In this document: positions 53,701 through 64,000 of the stretch, piece by piece
Position numbering within the stretch: the first letter of the stretch is position 1
Layout of the letters: every line of letters begins with the position of its first letter
Assembly (NCBI GenBank): GCA_960531495.1
Contig: OY482864.1
Span: 3,555,773 to 3,619,772, forward strand
Reading direction: 5' to 3'
Origin: Zeus faber
Lineage: Eukaryota > Chordata > Actinopteri > Zeiformes > Zeidae
DNA: 64,000 bases
The notes under the pieces: generated by a model
Seen by the model: the letters and a program-made list of their open reading frames with translations, nothing else
The model's database searches: none
What the model was told of the DNA's origin: nothing
Position numbers and translations under genes: made by a program

Positions 53701-56700
53701 GAAAAAGGATATTTTAAACAGAAATGTCAGGCTTCTGAAAAGTATGTTCATTTCTATGCACTCAATACTTGGTTGGGCCTCCTTTTGCATGAATTACTGC
53801 ATCAGTGCGGCGTGGCATGGAGGCGATCAGCCTGTGGCACTGCTCAGGTGTAATGGAAACCCAGGTTGCTTTGATAGCAGCCTTCAGGTCATCTGCATTG
53901 TTGGGTCTGGTGTCTCTCATCTTCCTCCTGACAATACCCCATAGATTCTCTATGGGGTATTTCACTCTGCGTGTAATGAATCTATATAATGTGGCACGGT
54001 GGCGCAGTGCATTGCACTGCTGCCTCACAGCAAGAAGGTCCTGGGTTCGATTCCCGCCTGGGGCGCTGTTGGCACCGTGCTCCGGCGGGTTATCTTCCAA
54101 AAAAAAAAACAGGAGCCTTTCTGTGTGGAGTTTGCATGTTCTCCCCGTGTTCACATGGGGTTTCCTCCACCTCACGTCAGTAAGGACCCCCACCAAAAAC
54201 ATGCACCCATCATCGTCTGACCAGCGATGGACAATTATCACCTGGTCCCCGGGCGCGTCCACGTATGCTGCCCACTGCTCCTGGCTGTGCCCCCGGAGGA
54301 AGGACAAGCCAGGATGGGTCAAAAGCAGAGGAGCCATTTCACCGGCCACCATCAAGCATGTGCGTGTGTGTGTGCAAGCATGTGTTGTGGAGTGTCGTGT
54401 GACAATTAAAGACTGTTTCTTCTGTTTCTTCTTAATATATGAGTTTCACTTTCTGAAATGAGTGACAACAAATATTTAACTTTTTCATGATATTCTAATT
54501 TTATGAGATGTACTTGTAAATCTAGTTGGACTGCTCCACCTCCCGCACCAGCTCCGGCTCCTTCCCCGCAGTACCGGCTCCTACCCCTACAGTGGTACCT
54601 TGAGTTACGAGCGCACTAACATACGAGTTTTCCGAGTTACGAGCCATCGTTCCGGCGATTTTTTGTATTGATTTGCGAGCAAATATTTGAGTTACGAGGA
54701 GCGAGCTTCAGGTGCACCGCCACTGGTGGGCGTGGCGAGTGAATGCGGCCAGCATCCCGCGTCTCACTCCTTCACTTCACGTGGTTACCGGAGCATGGGA
54801 GCATCTCTTTTGTGTTTTGTCCTCATGATTTTTACTTTTTGTGCAGTTATTTTGCCAATTTTAAAGTAAGTGCTGAGAAGAAGAAGCGGATGATGTCCAT
54901 TGAGTTCAAGTGGAAAATAATAGAAAAACATGAGCGAGGTGTGCATGTGATGGAATTGGCGAGGCAGTACGAGCATAGTACTTCCACGATGTACCATACT
55001 GAAGCAGAAGGAGGCGATAAAAGCTATTACGCGGATAAGGGCGTTAAAATAATGTCTAAGCTGCGGACCGCTGTCCATGAAAAGATGGAGAATCTGCTGT
55101 TGGTGTGGTTGATGGAGAAGCAGCTCGCAGGAGATAGCGTGACGGAGGGTATCATCTGCGAGAAGGCATCTGATCTACACATTCTCTTTTATTGTGTTTT
55201 ATTATGTTTTTATACAATATTTGTTATTTATAAATTTCAATTAATTTCAATGGGAAAAATTGATTTGCTATACAAGCAGATTGAATTACGAGCTCTGTCA
55301 CGGAACGAATTAAACTCGTAAGTCAAAGTACCACTGTAGTCTGCAATGCCGAGGATCAGTAGGCCCAGGGCCCCCGCCTTTGCCCGCCGACTGGCTGGCA
55401 TTGCACCCGACCCCGACGCCTATCCCCGCATGTGGCGGGCCCACAGGGTGGCGGCTCCATGATGTTTCTTTGGGTTATGCCCGGCCGAGCCCCATGGGTC
55501 AAGGCCTGGCCACCAGACGCTCGCCGGCGAGCTCCCCTCCCAGGTCTGGCTCCAAGAGAGGGCCCCGGTTTCCCTCTTCCGGGCGAGGTACTATATTGCC
55601 TTTGGTGTTTTTTCATTGGGGTCCTTTGAATCGCTCTTTGTCTGGTCCCTCCCCAAGGACCACTCTGCCGTGGGAGACCCAACACAGCTCCCAGGGTCAC
55701 AGGGACACACAAACCCCTCCACCGCGGAAAGGTGGCGATTCCTCAAATATACACTATATATACTATATTCGCTATATATGCTATATATACTATCTTCTTC
55801 TCCTTTCAGCTGCTCCCGTTTGGGGTCGCCACAGCGGATCATCTGTCTCCAATACCCTCTGTTCTGTGCATCTTCCTCCCTTACACCAACCGCCTGCATG
55901 TCCTCCCTCACCACATCCATAACTGTATACATTTACATTTTTACATTTTAGTCATTTTACATTTTAGTATATACATTATATATACTATATTTGCTATATA
56001 CACTATATACAATTTATATACTATATATACACTCTATACACTAAATATACTATATACACTATATACACAATATATACTATATACACTATATACATCTCAG
56101 TGTTCTCAGTCTCAGTCTCGTTCCTGCAGTATGTCAGTATTCACTACACTAATGTTCGCAATGGCCACACCCCCTTACCGCGAACAGGTACAGGTACAGG
56201 TACTTTAAGGAAAAAAAAAAGTTACATGGTGTTGCTTTAATCACGGAGTAAAGTGAGTTTCTGTCAAAGTAATGTATATGTTTCACATCCCTAGAGTTGG
56301 AATATTCATGTTTTACATAACTTTGGGGTTCAAATAAAACTTTGGATTTAGGAAACTTTTCATGCACGATCATGTTTCTGTCAACCAAACAATTCAGTCT
56401 CCTGAACGTCCGGCATTCCCACAAGTTTCAGGTCAATTAGATTCTATCATATACCCTTTTCAATTGACAGTATTGTAACAAAGGAGTTACTGACGTAAAG
56501 CAGCCAAGTGGCGATGCGGTTTCCTGTACCCAGCTCCTTAAAGGCGTCAGGCTCGTCCTTCTGCAAAACCAAAACAAAAGAGCAAAGACAATTAACTCAT
56601 GCATAATGTATTTATTTTTAATTTCCTGTAATAAGCCCCTGTTGTCTTGTGAAATAGTCATGACATTTCTCACTCAAGAAATACAAAGCAGACCGGTAAA

Positions 56701-59700
56701 AGTTCCATACTTATTGGTAATGAACATATCCAGTCAAATATACTACTGGGTAAATATCTCTGTAATGTGTAATGCTGTGGAATGGAAACCCAAATCCATG
56801 GAAACCCAAGAAATGTATCTTTTGTACCGAGGAGGCTAGCACAGTTGCTAATGACAGCTAGTTATCAGAACTGATGAAGGGATGTCCATTGTTGGGTTGC
56901 ACAATTAATCGGATATTCATTTCAATGTCGATATTGGCCTCCACAATAAATTGATTGTAGCCGGGGACAATTTCTTTTTTCAATTTGTCTGCTATCTGCA
57001 CCGGCTCAGCATCAGATTCACAAAAGATATTGTGTTAATGACATCACAAACACAGGAAACAGGCACTCAAGCGGAGAGGAGATGCATATTTGAGTCTCCA
57101 TTTACGCATACGCAACTTCTCTAAGTCTTCAATAAATATAATAAGGTAAAATAATTGTTTGTTTGGTTATTTTGATTTAAAGTGTTTAATGAAAATGTGA
57201 AATTGTAAGGAAATCCTTGTGTTTCCCCAACTATAATGGACAAATTTAGGGATATCAGGCTGAAAATCACAGGACTTACCTGTTGTGGGGAAACAAGTCA
57301 GTAGTATTAATTTGACATATGTGTGAGCTTCCTTATTTATTGAACAAAGGGGGAACCAGTAACATTCTCAGCTGTAAGGATGCGTTTTCCCTCCATCAGA
57401 TATTTTTTTGTGAACTTGAGCTTCCCTTGCTTGTTTGAACGGGGGCCGGGCTAGGGGGAAACAGATCTCGATGGGGAAACAGTTACATATAACGTCGGTG
57501 CTCATGGGGGCCGGAGGCGGGGGGAGATGGGCGGTTTTATTTCTTGCAAAAAACCTACAGGTGTGACTGACCTGAATTATTTTTATTTGGTGTGGGTGTG
57601 TTTCTGTTTTGTTGGACATTTTTGTTTGTTTGAGGTATGGGAACCCTGTTTCAGAGTCCGGTCTTCTATTATGTTTAAGTATGAGAACCCTATGTCAAAG
57701 TCAAGTCATTTTAGGTATAGGAACCCTACATCAAGAGTCTGGTCATTTTAGGTAAGGGAACCATGTTTCAGAGTCCAGGCTTTGTTTTTTGTGGTGTGGT
57801 TTAGGCAGCCACACCTGCCTTAGATCTAGGTAATTGGGCCCAGGATCAGAGGTGGCTGTACACCGGTTGCTCGCCAGAGCAATCAACAAACAGCAGATAA
57901 ATCACCCATCCCCACACACAAGGGGAGAGCCTCTGTCATGACATGTCCATCTGCTCCCAGCTTGTTATTTTCTTGTTGTTATCTTGCCACACTCTACAAT
58001 AAACCGGTGTGTTTGCAACATCTCTGCCTGTGTCTCTGTGTTGGAGGTTCCTGAAAACACCACTCAGTAATTTATATAGGCTTAAGACTGAATTCATGTG
58101 AAGAAAGTCATGTTTTGATCCAAAGATTTGTACATTAAATGTAAGATTCAACTTAAGATTTAAAGGTTAAACTCTATCAAAAGGGTTTCACATTGTGACT
58201 TCACATGGAATATGGATGGTCGCTTTAACAGTAACCATCGATTGTGCTGTTCAGCGTCTCGGTAAGTGTTTCCCCATGTAAGCTAATGGGAATATTTAAA
58301 TAGACGGTTTAACATTTATCTACTATTTATAAATCTAACTTGGTTTTGAAAATAAGTTGAGATAGAAAAACACAAAGGAACATGAATCTGGAAAAATATA
58401 ATTTTCCTTCTAGAAAGCTTTTTTAAACTAATTTTGCGGCTCGTGGAGATTTTAGAAATGCCCGACAATAAGGCTTTCGCTGAAGTGTGTCACATTTGAG
58501 TTTTATTTATTTCTAGGTTTATAAAATACATTATTATAGTAAAAGCAGTTTTCTGTTGACTTACAAAGTGCAATACAATAATTGTGTTCCCCAAAATGGA
58601 TGAATAATCATCACAATATTGAGAAAAATAATCGTGACTATCACTTCAGCCATAATCGTGCAGCCCTAGTCCATTGCCATCTAACTATGGCACTGTGGTC
58701 ATAGTTAGATGGATTTACTATTTAGATTCATAGTTGTGCTTCATCTGGCGTAGAGGAACTATAGCTACTCGCTGACAATGTAGCCTTGGGGATTTGCTGT
58801 TGAGAACCACATGCTTACGCTCCTGTACATGGGGTTTCTGTGAGATGGGCTTCCTGAGAAGGAGAACGTGGTTATGATTTTTACCATCGACTGCCAGCAT
58901 TTACTGAATGTCCAAATTATCAGTGGTCAAGTTTTCCTTTAAGAGGCTTTCGTACAGAACCACAGATTGTTTAGAAACTTGACGTGTAAATAGCGCACCA
59001 TAAACCTTTACGTCCAATGAATATAAATAAATAGGGCACACTAGCAATGTGTGGGCCAGCGATGGGGTGCCTGTGATTGGCGTGCCGAAATAGTGTTTTT
59101 ATTTTAGATGTTGGTTATTTTATTTAACATTTCCTTATGGAATTAAACAAGTGCGTATGGTATGAATGGTATGGAACGAAATTGTGCATAAGGGGGAAAC
59201 TTTTTACGGGACTTTCTCCCTGATGGCCCCCTCTCGACGCATTATGCGCACAAAAAAAATCTTAAGGAGTCTACGGGTCATGTCCCATTCCTCTGTGCCC
59301 CATCCCAACACTGTTTTTAGTTGTTTTATTTGGAGGAATGGGGCACGGTGATCGGGGTGCACGGAGAGCAGTGTTCACATCTGTGTCCGAACACAGACAA
59401 TTCACACATATAAAAATATATTTATTATTCCCCTTATTTATAATTACTCATTGAAATGTTATCCCTGTGCATTTTGTAAGCTTCTATCCATTTTATCCTG
59501 TTATTGTAATGCATACTGACTGACAAAAAAAAACAAAAAACGACTGCTCGACTTGAAGAATCTCAGTCGACTGACGGGTTTCCGACTGATGATTCGACCT
59601 GTCAACATTCAGGGGGCAGCCCTACAAATACACAACACATCCACAAACACACATGTACTCAAGTCATGCAGTTCATTCTTTACTGACAAGATTTGAATGA

Positions 59701-62035
59701 GAGAAGCTGGTTTACCCGTCCAAAGTCAAAGTGAGGCTCGTATTGTCCTCCCACACCATAATTAGCAACCTGTGAACAGACACACGTCAATAACACACTG
59801 ATGAAAGATTGTGAATACAAAATGGTCATAAATAAATAAACATCATTTTGTCATTATTTTATTGGTTAAGAGAAGTTTTTGTATTATTTGACATCATTGG
59901 CATGGCATTCAGTATATAATATAGCCTTGCCAAGCAGGAGAATTAAGTTTATTATTTTCGCCAAACTTGTATAAAAACAATTAATTCTATAGAGGCAGGT
60001 TTTGAAGTACAAGCACTAAAGAACACTAAAATAATGTAAATACAAACCACAAACATTGTAACTCATTTTGGACAAAAGCGTTTAAATGGTTGATTGCGAG
60101 TTTAGCAACAGTTGGTCACCACCTCAAGCATTTGACATGCCTCTGCAAATGGTAAATGTATATTTGTTGTCTTTTAGTCTATCCCTGTCGTGATGACTTG
60201 ACCCCTGTCTATCCTGATACATACAGTGGGGCAAAAAAGTATTTAGTCAGCCACCAATTGTGCAAGTTCTCCCACTTAAAAAGATGAGAGAGGCCTGTAA
60301 TTTTCATCATAGGTACACTTCGACTACGAGAGACGGAATGGGGGGAAAGAATCCAGGAAATCACATTGTAGGATTTTTAATGAATTAATTGGTAAATTCC
60401 TCGGTAAAATAAGTATTTGGTCACCTACAAACAAGCAAGATTACTGGCTTTCACAGACCTGTAACTTTTTCTTTAAGAGGCTCCTCTGTCCTCCACTCGT
60501 TACCTGTATTAATGGCACCTGTTTGAACTCGTTTTCAGTATAAAAGACACCTGTCCACAACCTCAAACAGTCACACTCCAAACTCCACTATGGCCAAAAC
60601 CAAAGAGCTGTCAAAGGACACCAGAAACAAAATTGTAGACCTGCACCAGGCTGGGAAGACTGAATCTGCAATAGGTCAGCAGCTTGTTGGGAAGAAATCA
60701 ACTGTGGGAGGATTTATTAGAAAATGGAAGACATACAAGACCACTGATAATCTCCCTCCATCTGGGGCTCCACGCAAGATCTCACCCCGTGGGATCAAAA
60801 TGATCACAAGAACGGTGAGCAAACATCCCAGTGCCACACGGGGGGACCTAGTGAATGACCTGCAGAGAGCTGGGACCAAAGTAACAAAGGCTACCATCAG
60901 TAACACACTACGCCGCCAGGGACTCAAATCCTGCAGTGCCAGACGTGTCCCCCTGCTTAAGCCAGTACATGTCCAGGCCCGTCTGAAGTTTGCTAGAGAA
61001 CATTTGGATGATCCAGAAGAGGATTGGGAGAATGTAATATGGTCAGATGAAACCAAAATAGAACTTTTTGGTAAAAACTCAACTTGTCGTGTTTGGAGGA
61101 GAAAGAAAGCTGAGTTGCATCCAAAGAACACCATACCTACTGTGAAGCATGGGGGTGGAAACATCATGCTTTGGGGCTCTTTTTCCCCAAGGGGACCAGG
61201 ACGACTGGTCGATCCGTGTAAAAGGAAAGAATGAATGGGGACATGTATCGTGAGATTTTGAGTGAAAACCTCCTTCCATCAGCAAGGGCATTGAAGATGA
61301 AACGTGGCTGGGTCTTTCAGCACGACAATGATCCCGAACACACCGCCCGGGCAACGGAGTGGCTTCATAAGAAGCATTTCAAGGTCCTGGAGTGGCCTAG
61401 CCAGTCTCCACATCTCAACCCCATAGAAAATCTTTGGAGGGAGTTGAAAGTCCGTGTTGCCCAGCAACAGCCCCAAAACATCACTGCTCTAGAGGAGATC
61501 TGCATGGAGGAATGGGCCAAAATACCAGCAACAGTGTGTGAAAACCTTGTGAAGACTTACAGAAAACCTCTGTCATTGCAAACAAAGGGTATATAACAAA
61601 GAATTGAGATTAACTTTTGTTATTGACCAAATACTTATTTTCCGCCATAATTTGCAAATCAATTCTTTAAAAATCAGACAATGTGATTTTCTGGATTTTT
61701 TTTCTCATTTTGTCTCTCATAGTTGAGGTATACCTTTGATGAAAATAACAGACCTCTCTCATCTTTTTAAGTGGGAGAACTTGCACAATTGGTGGCTGAC
61801 TAAATACTTTTTTGCCCCACTGTAACGCATAGCCAGATACTTGCCCATACAACGCCCAAGTTCAAAAACGCTCTAAGATTCCATCTAACATGGCTCCTGG
61901 GACAAGTGTTTTTTTTTTTTTTTTTTTGTGGTTACCTGTAGCTCCTCTGCGGTGGTGACATCCAAGCCTGTGATGTCCTCTATCCTCTGGTTGATCTTGT
62001 CCACCACTGGATGCTCATAAGCTGCCAGCCATGCA
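47689..62035 (-). CDS. p4ha1: p4ha1-like prolyl 4-hydroxylase alpha subunit, last six exons
   Basis: Catalytic subunit of collagen prolyl 4-hydroxylase in the ER lumen, pairing with P4HB and using Fe(II), 2-oxoglutarate and ascorbate. Exons in transcript order: 62035-61936, 59769-59716, 56560-56495, 50173-50105, 48481-48385, 47759-47689 (stop at 47691-47689); all phases agree. The visible part encodes the 2-oxoglutarate dioxygenase domain: HFD with the first His and Asp iron ligands, [14 protein letters not shown] with the second His and the Lys that binds 2-oxoglutarate, and the tail [36 protein letters not shown] and VGNKWVSNKW match remembered human P4HA1 better than P4HA2. The first seen codon is split; earlier exons lie beyond 64000. 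Fish often have two P4HA1 paralogues, so the exact paralogue is not resolved. Confidence 0.9.
48385..48481 (-). CDS. p4ha1: p4ha1 exon with second His ligand and 2-oxoglutarate Lys
   Basis: Encodes [20 protein letters not shown], then [12 protein letters not shown]. The His after TR and the Lys of GNKW are ten residues apart, as in the human enzyme (His483, Lys493). It ends with one base of the next Val codon. Confidence 0.94.
50105..50173 (-). CDS. p4ha1: p4ha1 exon: [12 protein letters not shown] to RPKK
   Basis: 23 codons, phase 0-0, [20 protein letters not shown] then PKK. It has Arg before PKK where remembered mammalian proteins have Trp. Confidence 0.92.
51110..51410 (-). repeat. dispersed repeat G, copy 2 (inverted)
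   Basis: The reverse complement of blocks at 28090-28400: CGCTTTGAGGTGAGCAACTA and GTTTTGGGAATAAACTCC. It lies in a p4ha1 intron. Confidence 0.5.
51505..51596 (-). repeat. end fragment of the 33734 element family
   Basis: CAGGTACTACTTACTTAACA, then AACAACCGTTCGGACTTACG, then CAGTCTGTATTGTACAC. The last two blocks match 35527-35577 in inverted orientation. It directly joins the truncated 3' end of the Rex3-type LINE. Confidence 0.55.
53485..54516 (-). mobile_element. Tc1/mariner-type deletion derivative inside the LINE
   Basis: Termini CAGGTACATCTCGTAAAATT and AATTTTATGAGATGTACTTG are inverted, with TA on each side. The minus strand still codes for the transposase C-terminus ([38 protein letters not shown]), then jumps at about 53955 into the opposite terminal region, so the catalytic part is deleted. 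A retroposon-like insertion at about 53994-54430 lies inside its right terminal repeat. Confidence 0.8.
53994..54430 (+). mobile_element. retroposon with tRNA-like head inside the Tc1/mariner copy
   Basis: Head GGCACGGTGGCGCAGTG and GGTTCGATTCCCGCC resemble A and B boxes. It continues with GTGTGGAGTTTGCATGTTCT and ends with a short TG run, GACAATTAAAGACTG and TTCTTCTGTTTCTTC. The ending matches the minus strand of 39700-39905. I call it SINE-like; its formal family is not recalled. Confidence 0.62.
54590..55336 (+). mobile_element. Tigger/pogo-like element, deletion derivative
   Basis: Termini CAGTGGTACCTTGAGTTACG and GTAAGTCAAAGTACCACTG are inverted, with TA outside both. A frame at about 54866-55180 encodes [40 protein letters not shown] and later [20 protein letters not shown]: the psq-type helix-turn-helix and the start of the CENP-B-type DNA-binding domain of pogo transposases. 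The DDE domain is absent. It sits inside the Rex3-type LINE. Confidence 0.83.
55745..56098. repeat. TATATACTA-type minisatellite split by a LINE tail
   Basis: The short phrase CTATATACACTATATAC recurs imperfectly at 55745-55792 and again at 55965-56098. The LINE tail and a short ACATTTTA-rich block lie between, so the insertion landed inside the tandem array. Confidence 0.7.
55790..55932 (-). mobile_element. LINE 3' tail, same family as 23964-24622
   Basis: The minus strand reads [20 protein letters not shown] and [11 protein letters not shown], matching the last part of the frame at 23976-24611 ([20 protein letters not shown]). Only about 140 bp of the 3' end is present. Confidence 0.75.
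56495..56560 (-). CDS. p4ha1: p4ha1 exon: [19 protein letters not shown]
   Basis: 22 codons, phase 0-0, ending in LLY before the donor GTCAGT. The sequence is P4HA1-like; P4HA2 differs at several of these positions. Confidence 0.93.
57790..57966 (+). repeat. dispersed repeat F, copy 2
   Basis: GGCAGCCACACCTGCCTTAG, TCTAGGTAATTGGGCCCAGG and GTCATGACATGTCC, parallel to 32055-32250. An AATAAA follows near 58000. Confidence 0.52.
58165..58500. repeat. dispersed repeat C, copy 2
   Basis: Parallels 16150-16535 block by block: GGGTTTCACATTGTGACTTC, TTTCCCCATGTAAGCTAATG, TTGGTTTTGAAAATAAGTTG. No counterpart of the acidic ORF is visible beside this copy. Confidence 0.6.
59716..59769 (-). CDS. p4ha1: p4ha1 exon with the HxD iron ligands
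   Basis: 18 codons, [18 protein letters not shown], phase 0-0. His and Asp of HFD correspond to the first two iron-binding residues of the family. Confidence 0.93.
60224..61822 (+). mobile_element. Tc1-like transposon, nearly intact, 1,599 bp
   Basis: Begins CAGTGGGGCAAAAAAGTATT and ends AATACTTTTTTGCCCCACTG, with TA at 60222-60223 and 61823-61824. The outer 70 or so bases of the two terminal repeats are almost identical, and similarity continues inward for about 190 bp. It carries one transposase gene on the plus strand (see 60590-61596). It lies in a p4ha1 intron, antisense to the gene. Confidence 0.93.
60590..61596 (+). pseudogene. Tc1-like transposase with a single frame break
   Basis: The first frame (60590 to about 61210) encodes the paired-like DNA-binding domain ([20 protein letters not shown], then [20 protein letters not shown]) and the first catalytic Asp in [12 protein letters not shown]. 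After GPGRLV the reading continues in another frame at about 61231 with [32 protein letters not shown] (second Asp) and [18 protein letters not shown] (Glu, giving a DD34E-like triad). Only this frame break near 61210-61235 separates it from a full-length Tc1 transposase of about 340 residues. Confidence 0.88.
61936..62035 (-). CDS. p4ha1: p4ha1 exon: AWLAAYEHP to TTAEELQ
   Basis: 100-nt exon encoding [20 protein letters not shown] and then [13 protein letters not shown], the start of the catalytic domain core. The acceptor is CTCAG, the donor GTAACC, and the first base completes a split codon from an exon outside the window. Confidence 0.9.
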
Positions 62036-64000
62036 CTGAGAAAGAGAAAATCTTCATACAGCCTTCATTGATCCAATAGACTGCTTATATTCATTCTTGC
62101 TTTATTAATAATAAAACAGTCTCCAAATCCACGATTCGATTTGACTTTCCATTTTAAGGTCACGATTTGATTCGATTTTTGATTTAAACGTATGTATTTT
62201 TTTCAGCACTGACGGCTATGCCATTGTTAGATTATTGAGTCATGAGTAAAGAAAAAACACAAAGAAAAACTATAAGTAACTTTGAGTCCATTCACATGAA
62301 ATCATTATAATGTTATTTTTTGTAGTGGAATAAATATAAACAAAATATTTCATACAATTTCATAGATAAAATAAATGCTTGGAAGCCGAAAGAGACTTTT
62401 CAGCAAACTACAAGTGCTCTTCTCCTCTTCTCTCTGCTGTCCTGTCCGCTCTGTATGTTATTTCTTAATCAGACTTGTTTTTCCTATAAAAACATCATGT
62501 TCCGTTTAATATTATTATCTTATCTTTGATATGACAATCCAAATCCTATACATAACGTTAACTACTCTTATGGAGCGTGAACCAGTGCCTACCTGCACTT
62601 CTCATAAGCTGCCTGTTCTGTGTTCTGCCATCTCAAGTGGACACATCAAGTGAACATATTGTAAAATCCATCATCTTTTATTGAATCAGAGCACCTTTTC
62701 TTAAAATTATTAGAACCCACAAGCTGCAAACTTTGGCACCTGCAGCTTAAGCTGCGGCTCGAGCTTCAGTCCCATACACTACGCTTTTTTTTTTCCCAGA
62801 TAACGTTACATTAGCGATCACATTTATTTTGTCGTGGCGGTCAAGATCCATGTCGGACAACATTACCCAAAAAATACGGGGAGAATCGCGAACCTGCTTA
62901 TGATTTTGAAGTTCAAAATTGAATGCTCATTTCGATTGATTTTTCGATTTCGGGATCGTGACACCCCTTATATCCAATGTTAAAACCCAATCTGGTATAA
63001 ATTGACTATCAGTTAATCTTTGTTGCAATTGAGTTAAGGTTACTTAAGTATCAACTTGTCTCCCTCCCTAAATCTATGGCATCTGGATGATTTTTGCTTT
63101 GGTAATAACAATTCCATACGCTCACTCTGACCTTAACCACATCAAACCAACACCTAAACCTTATACTGGTCAAAAAGTGTGATGTAGATTTGGTGAAATG
63201 CCTAAGATTGTTGGAGTTACCACTGAGTACATTTTAAAACTGATATTAACCGTTTGGACACCTTGGTACTAAGTTAAGTATGAACATTGATTCAATTCAC
63301 AGTGAACTTCTGGTCATTTTATACTGAGTTGAGCATCAACCCTGACTATCCAAATCAAGTGTAACCTTTTTTAAGTGCAAGGTGGATTGTCTTCCATACA
63401 ATATTGTTCTCGAATACCATTCTATCAGGCAGAATAGCCTCGGAAATTTCCGAGCAACATTAAAAAATAAATCTACTAGTATTTGAGTTTGAGTCCAAAT
63501 GCAAATACTAGTCAAATGAGAGCAGATGGAGGATAAGAGGAAGAATTTTTATGAAAATTTGCAGATTAGTTCATTTAGTCGGGATTAAGAGGCCTGGGAA
63601 TCGCTGGGAATTAGCTTGTTTAATGACCAACGGAAAAGTATTGTATTTATTGTATTTTAATTGTATTTTACATTTCTTTGAATTGACTGAGTTTGTTTGT
63701 TCAGTAGATTAGTGGATGGAATCCATCACACCCGACGTGTTAATTGTAAAAAATGTTTTTTTTATTGCAAAAATTAACTATTACTTTATACAAACAATAC
63801 ATTCCCATAAAAGTCCCTCCCAATACACTGAAAGTAATCCCCTCAAAAGTACAGTTAATTTAATATGTGCTTGCTTTACTAGGCAAAAGAAAAGAGGGTA
63901 CCAGAAAAAAGTAATGGGGTTCCAGAGTAAGGCCGATAAATGGACAAGGAATTTCCACTGTCCATCAAAAAGGTCAAGTACGGGGCTATTATTGTAGCAA
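62036..64000 (-). other. p4ha1 intron running off the window
   Basis: I searched the minus strand for the preceding P4HA1 exon (the region before the AWL motif) and found none, so the window ends within an intron. A degraded hAT-like end occurs at about 62940-62969 (AGGGGTGTCACGATC on the minus strand), with partly matching CACGATTCGATT near 62130. The rest looks like unremarkable AT-rich intron. Confidence 0.6.

Larger units (their letters stand above)
51597..55713 (-). mobile_element. Rex3-type LINE, interrupted by two DNA transposons
   Basis: Minus-strand order: a GC-rich 5' region (55713-55337), a block to 54517, an endonuclease region (about 53430-53160: [40 protein letters not shown]), then reverse transcriptase ([78 protein letters not shown]). 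Sequences at about 51809 and 52247-52266 match the Rex3 RT PCR primer sites as I remember them, supporting the Rex3 (RTE clade) name. Frameshifts are present and the 3' end is truncated at 51597. Interrupted by 53485-54516 and 54590-55336. Confidence 0.82.
56893..58669. mobile_element. hAT-like composite element with 8-bp target duplication
   Basis: The left end TGGGTTGCACAATTAATCGG and the right end CATAATCGTGCAGCCCTAG are inverted. The flanks TCCATTGT (56885-56892) and TCCATTGC (58670-58677) match at seven of eight bases, as expected of a hAT insertion. No intact transposase is visible in 1.8 kb. Repeat F copy 2 and repeat C copy 2 lie inside. It lies in a p4ha1 intron. Confidence 0.68.

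Noticed and set aside
55380..55922. GC-rich 180-codon plus-strand ORF
   Set aside because: It is antisense to the 5' region of the Rex3-type LINE and then crosses the minisatellite; no protein family fits.

Overview
This is a vertebrate nuclear window, almost certainly from a ray-finned fish. The genes have short exons with GT-AG introns. The introns are full of teleost-type mobile DNA: Tc1/mariner elements, hAT-like elements, a tRNA-derived SINE, a Rex3-type LINE and long (TG)n microsatellites. I see no bacterial, plasmid, viral or CRISPR features. All gene calls come from reading translations and splice phases by eye against remembered protein families; no database search was run.

Layout. 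(1) 150-35810, + strand: 36 exons of heatr1 (HEAT repeat-containing protein 1, the vertebrate UTP10/BP28), about 1,753 codons plus stop. The first roughly 390 residues lie upstream of the window. (2) 35835-37428: intergenic, then a compact arg2 promoter with a CRE, a GC-rich box and a TATA-like box. (3) 37543-44826, + strand: complete arg2 (mitochondrial arginase), 8 exons and 346 residues with all metal-binding motifs. (4) 45033-47688: tail-to-tail interval, probably the p4ha1 3'UTR on the minus strand. (5) 47689-62035, - strand: the last six coding exons of a collagen prolyl 4-hydroxylase alpha subunit, closest to P4HA1. The rest of that gene lies beyond 64000.

The three genes have unrelated jobs: ribosome biogenesis, arginine breakdown in mitochondria, and collagen hydroxylation in the ER. 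I see no operon-like or pathway link. All junction phases agree and no reading frame is broken, so all three look functional.

The most unusual features are in the non-coding part. A (TG)67 tract replaces the polypyrimidine tract of one heatr1 acceptor, and a (GT)43 tract forms an arg2 splice donor. Other notable items are several nests of transposons within transposons, two Tc1 copies with complementary deletions, a nearly intact Tc1 copy with one frame break, and a decayed acidic ORF in a heatr1 intron. I did not find evidence of a new multi-gene system and do not claim one.
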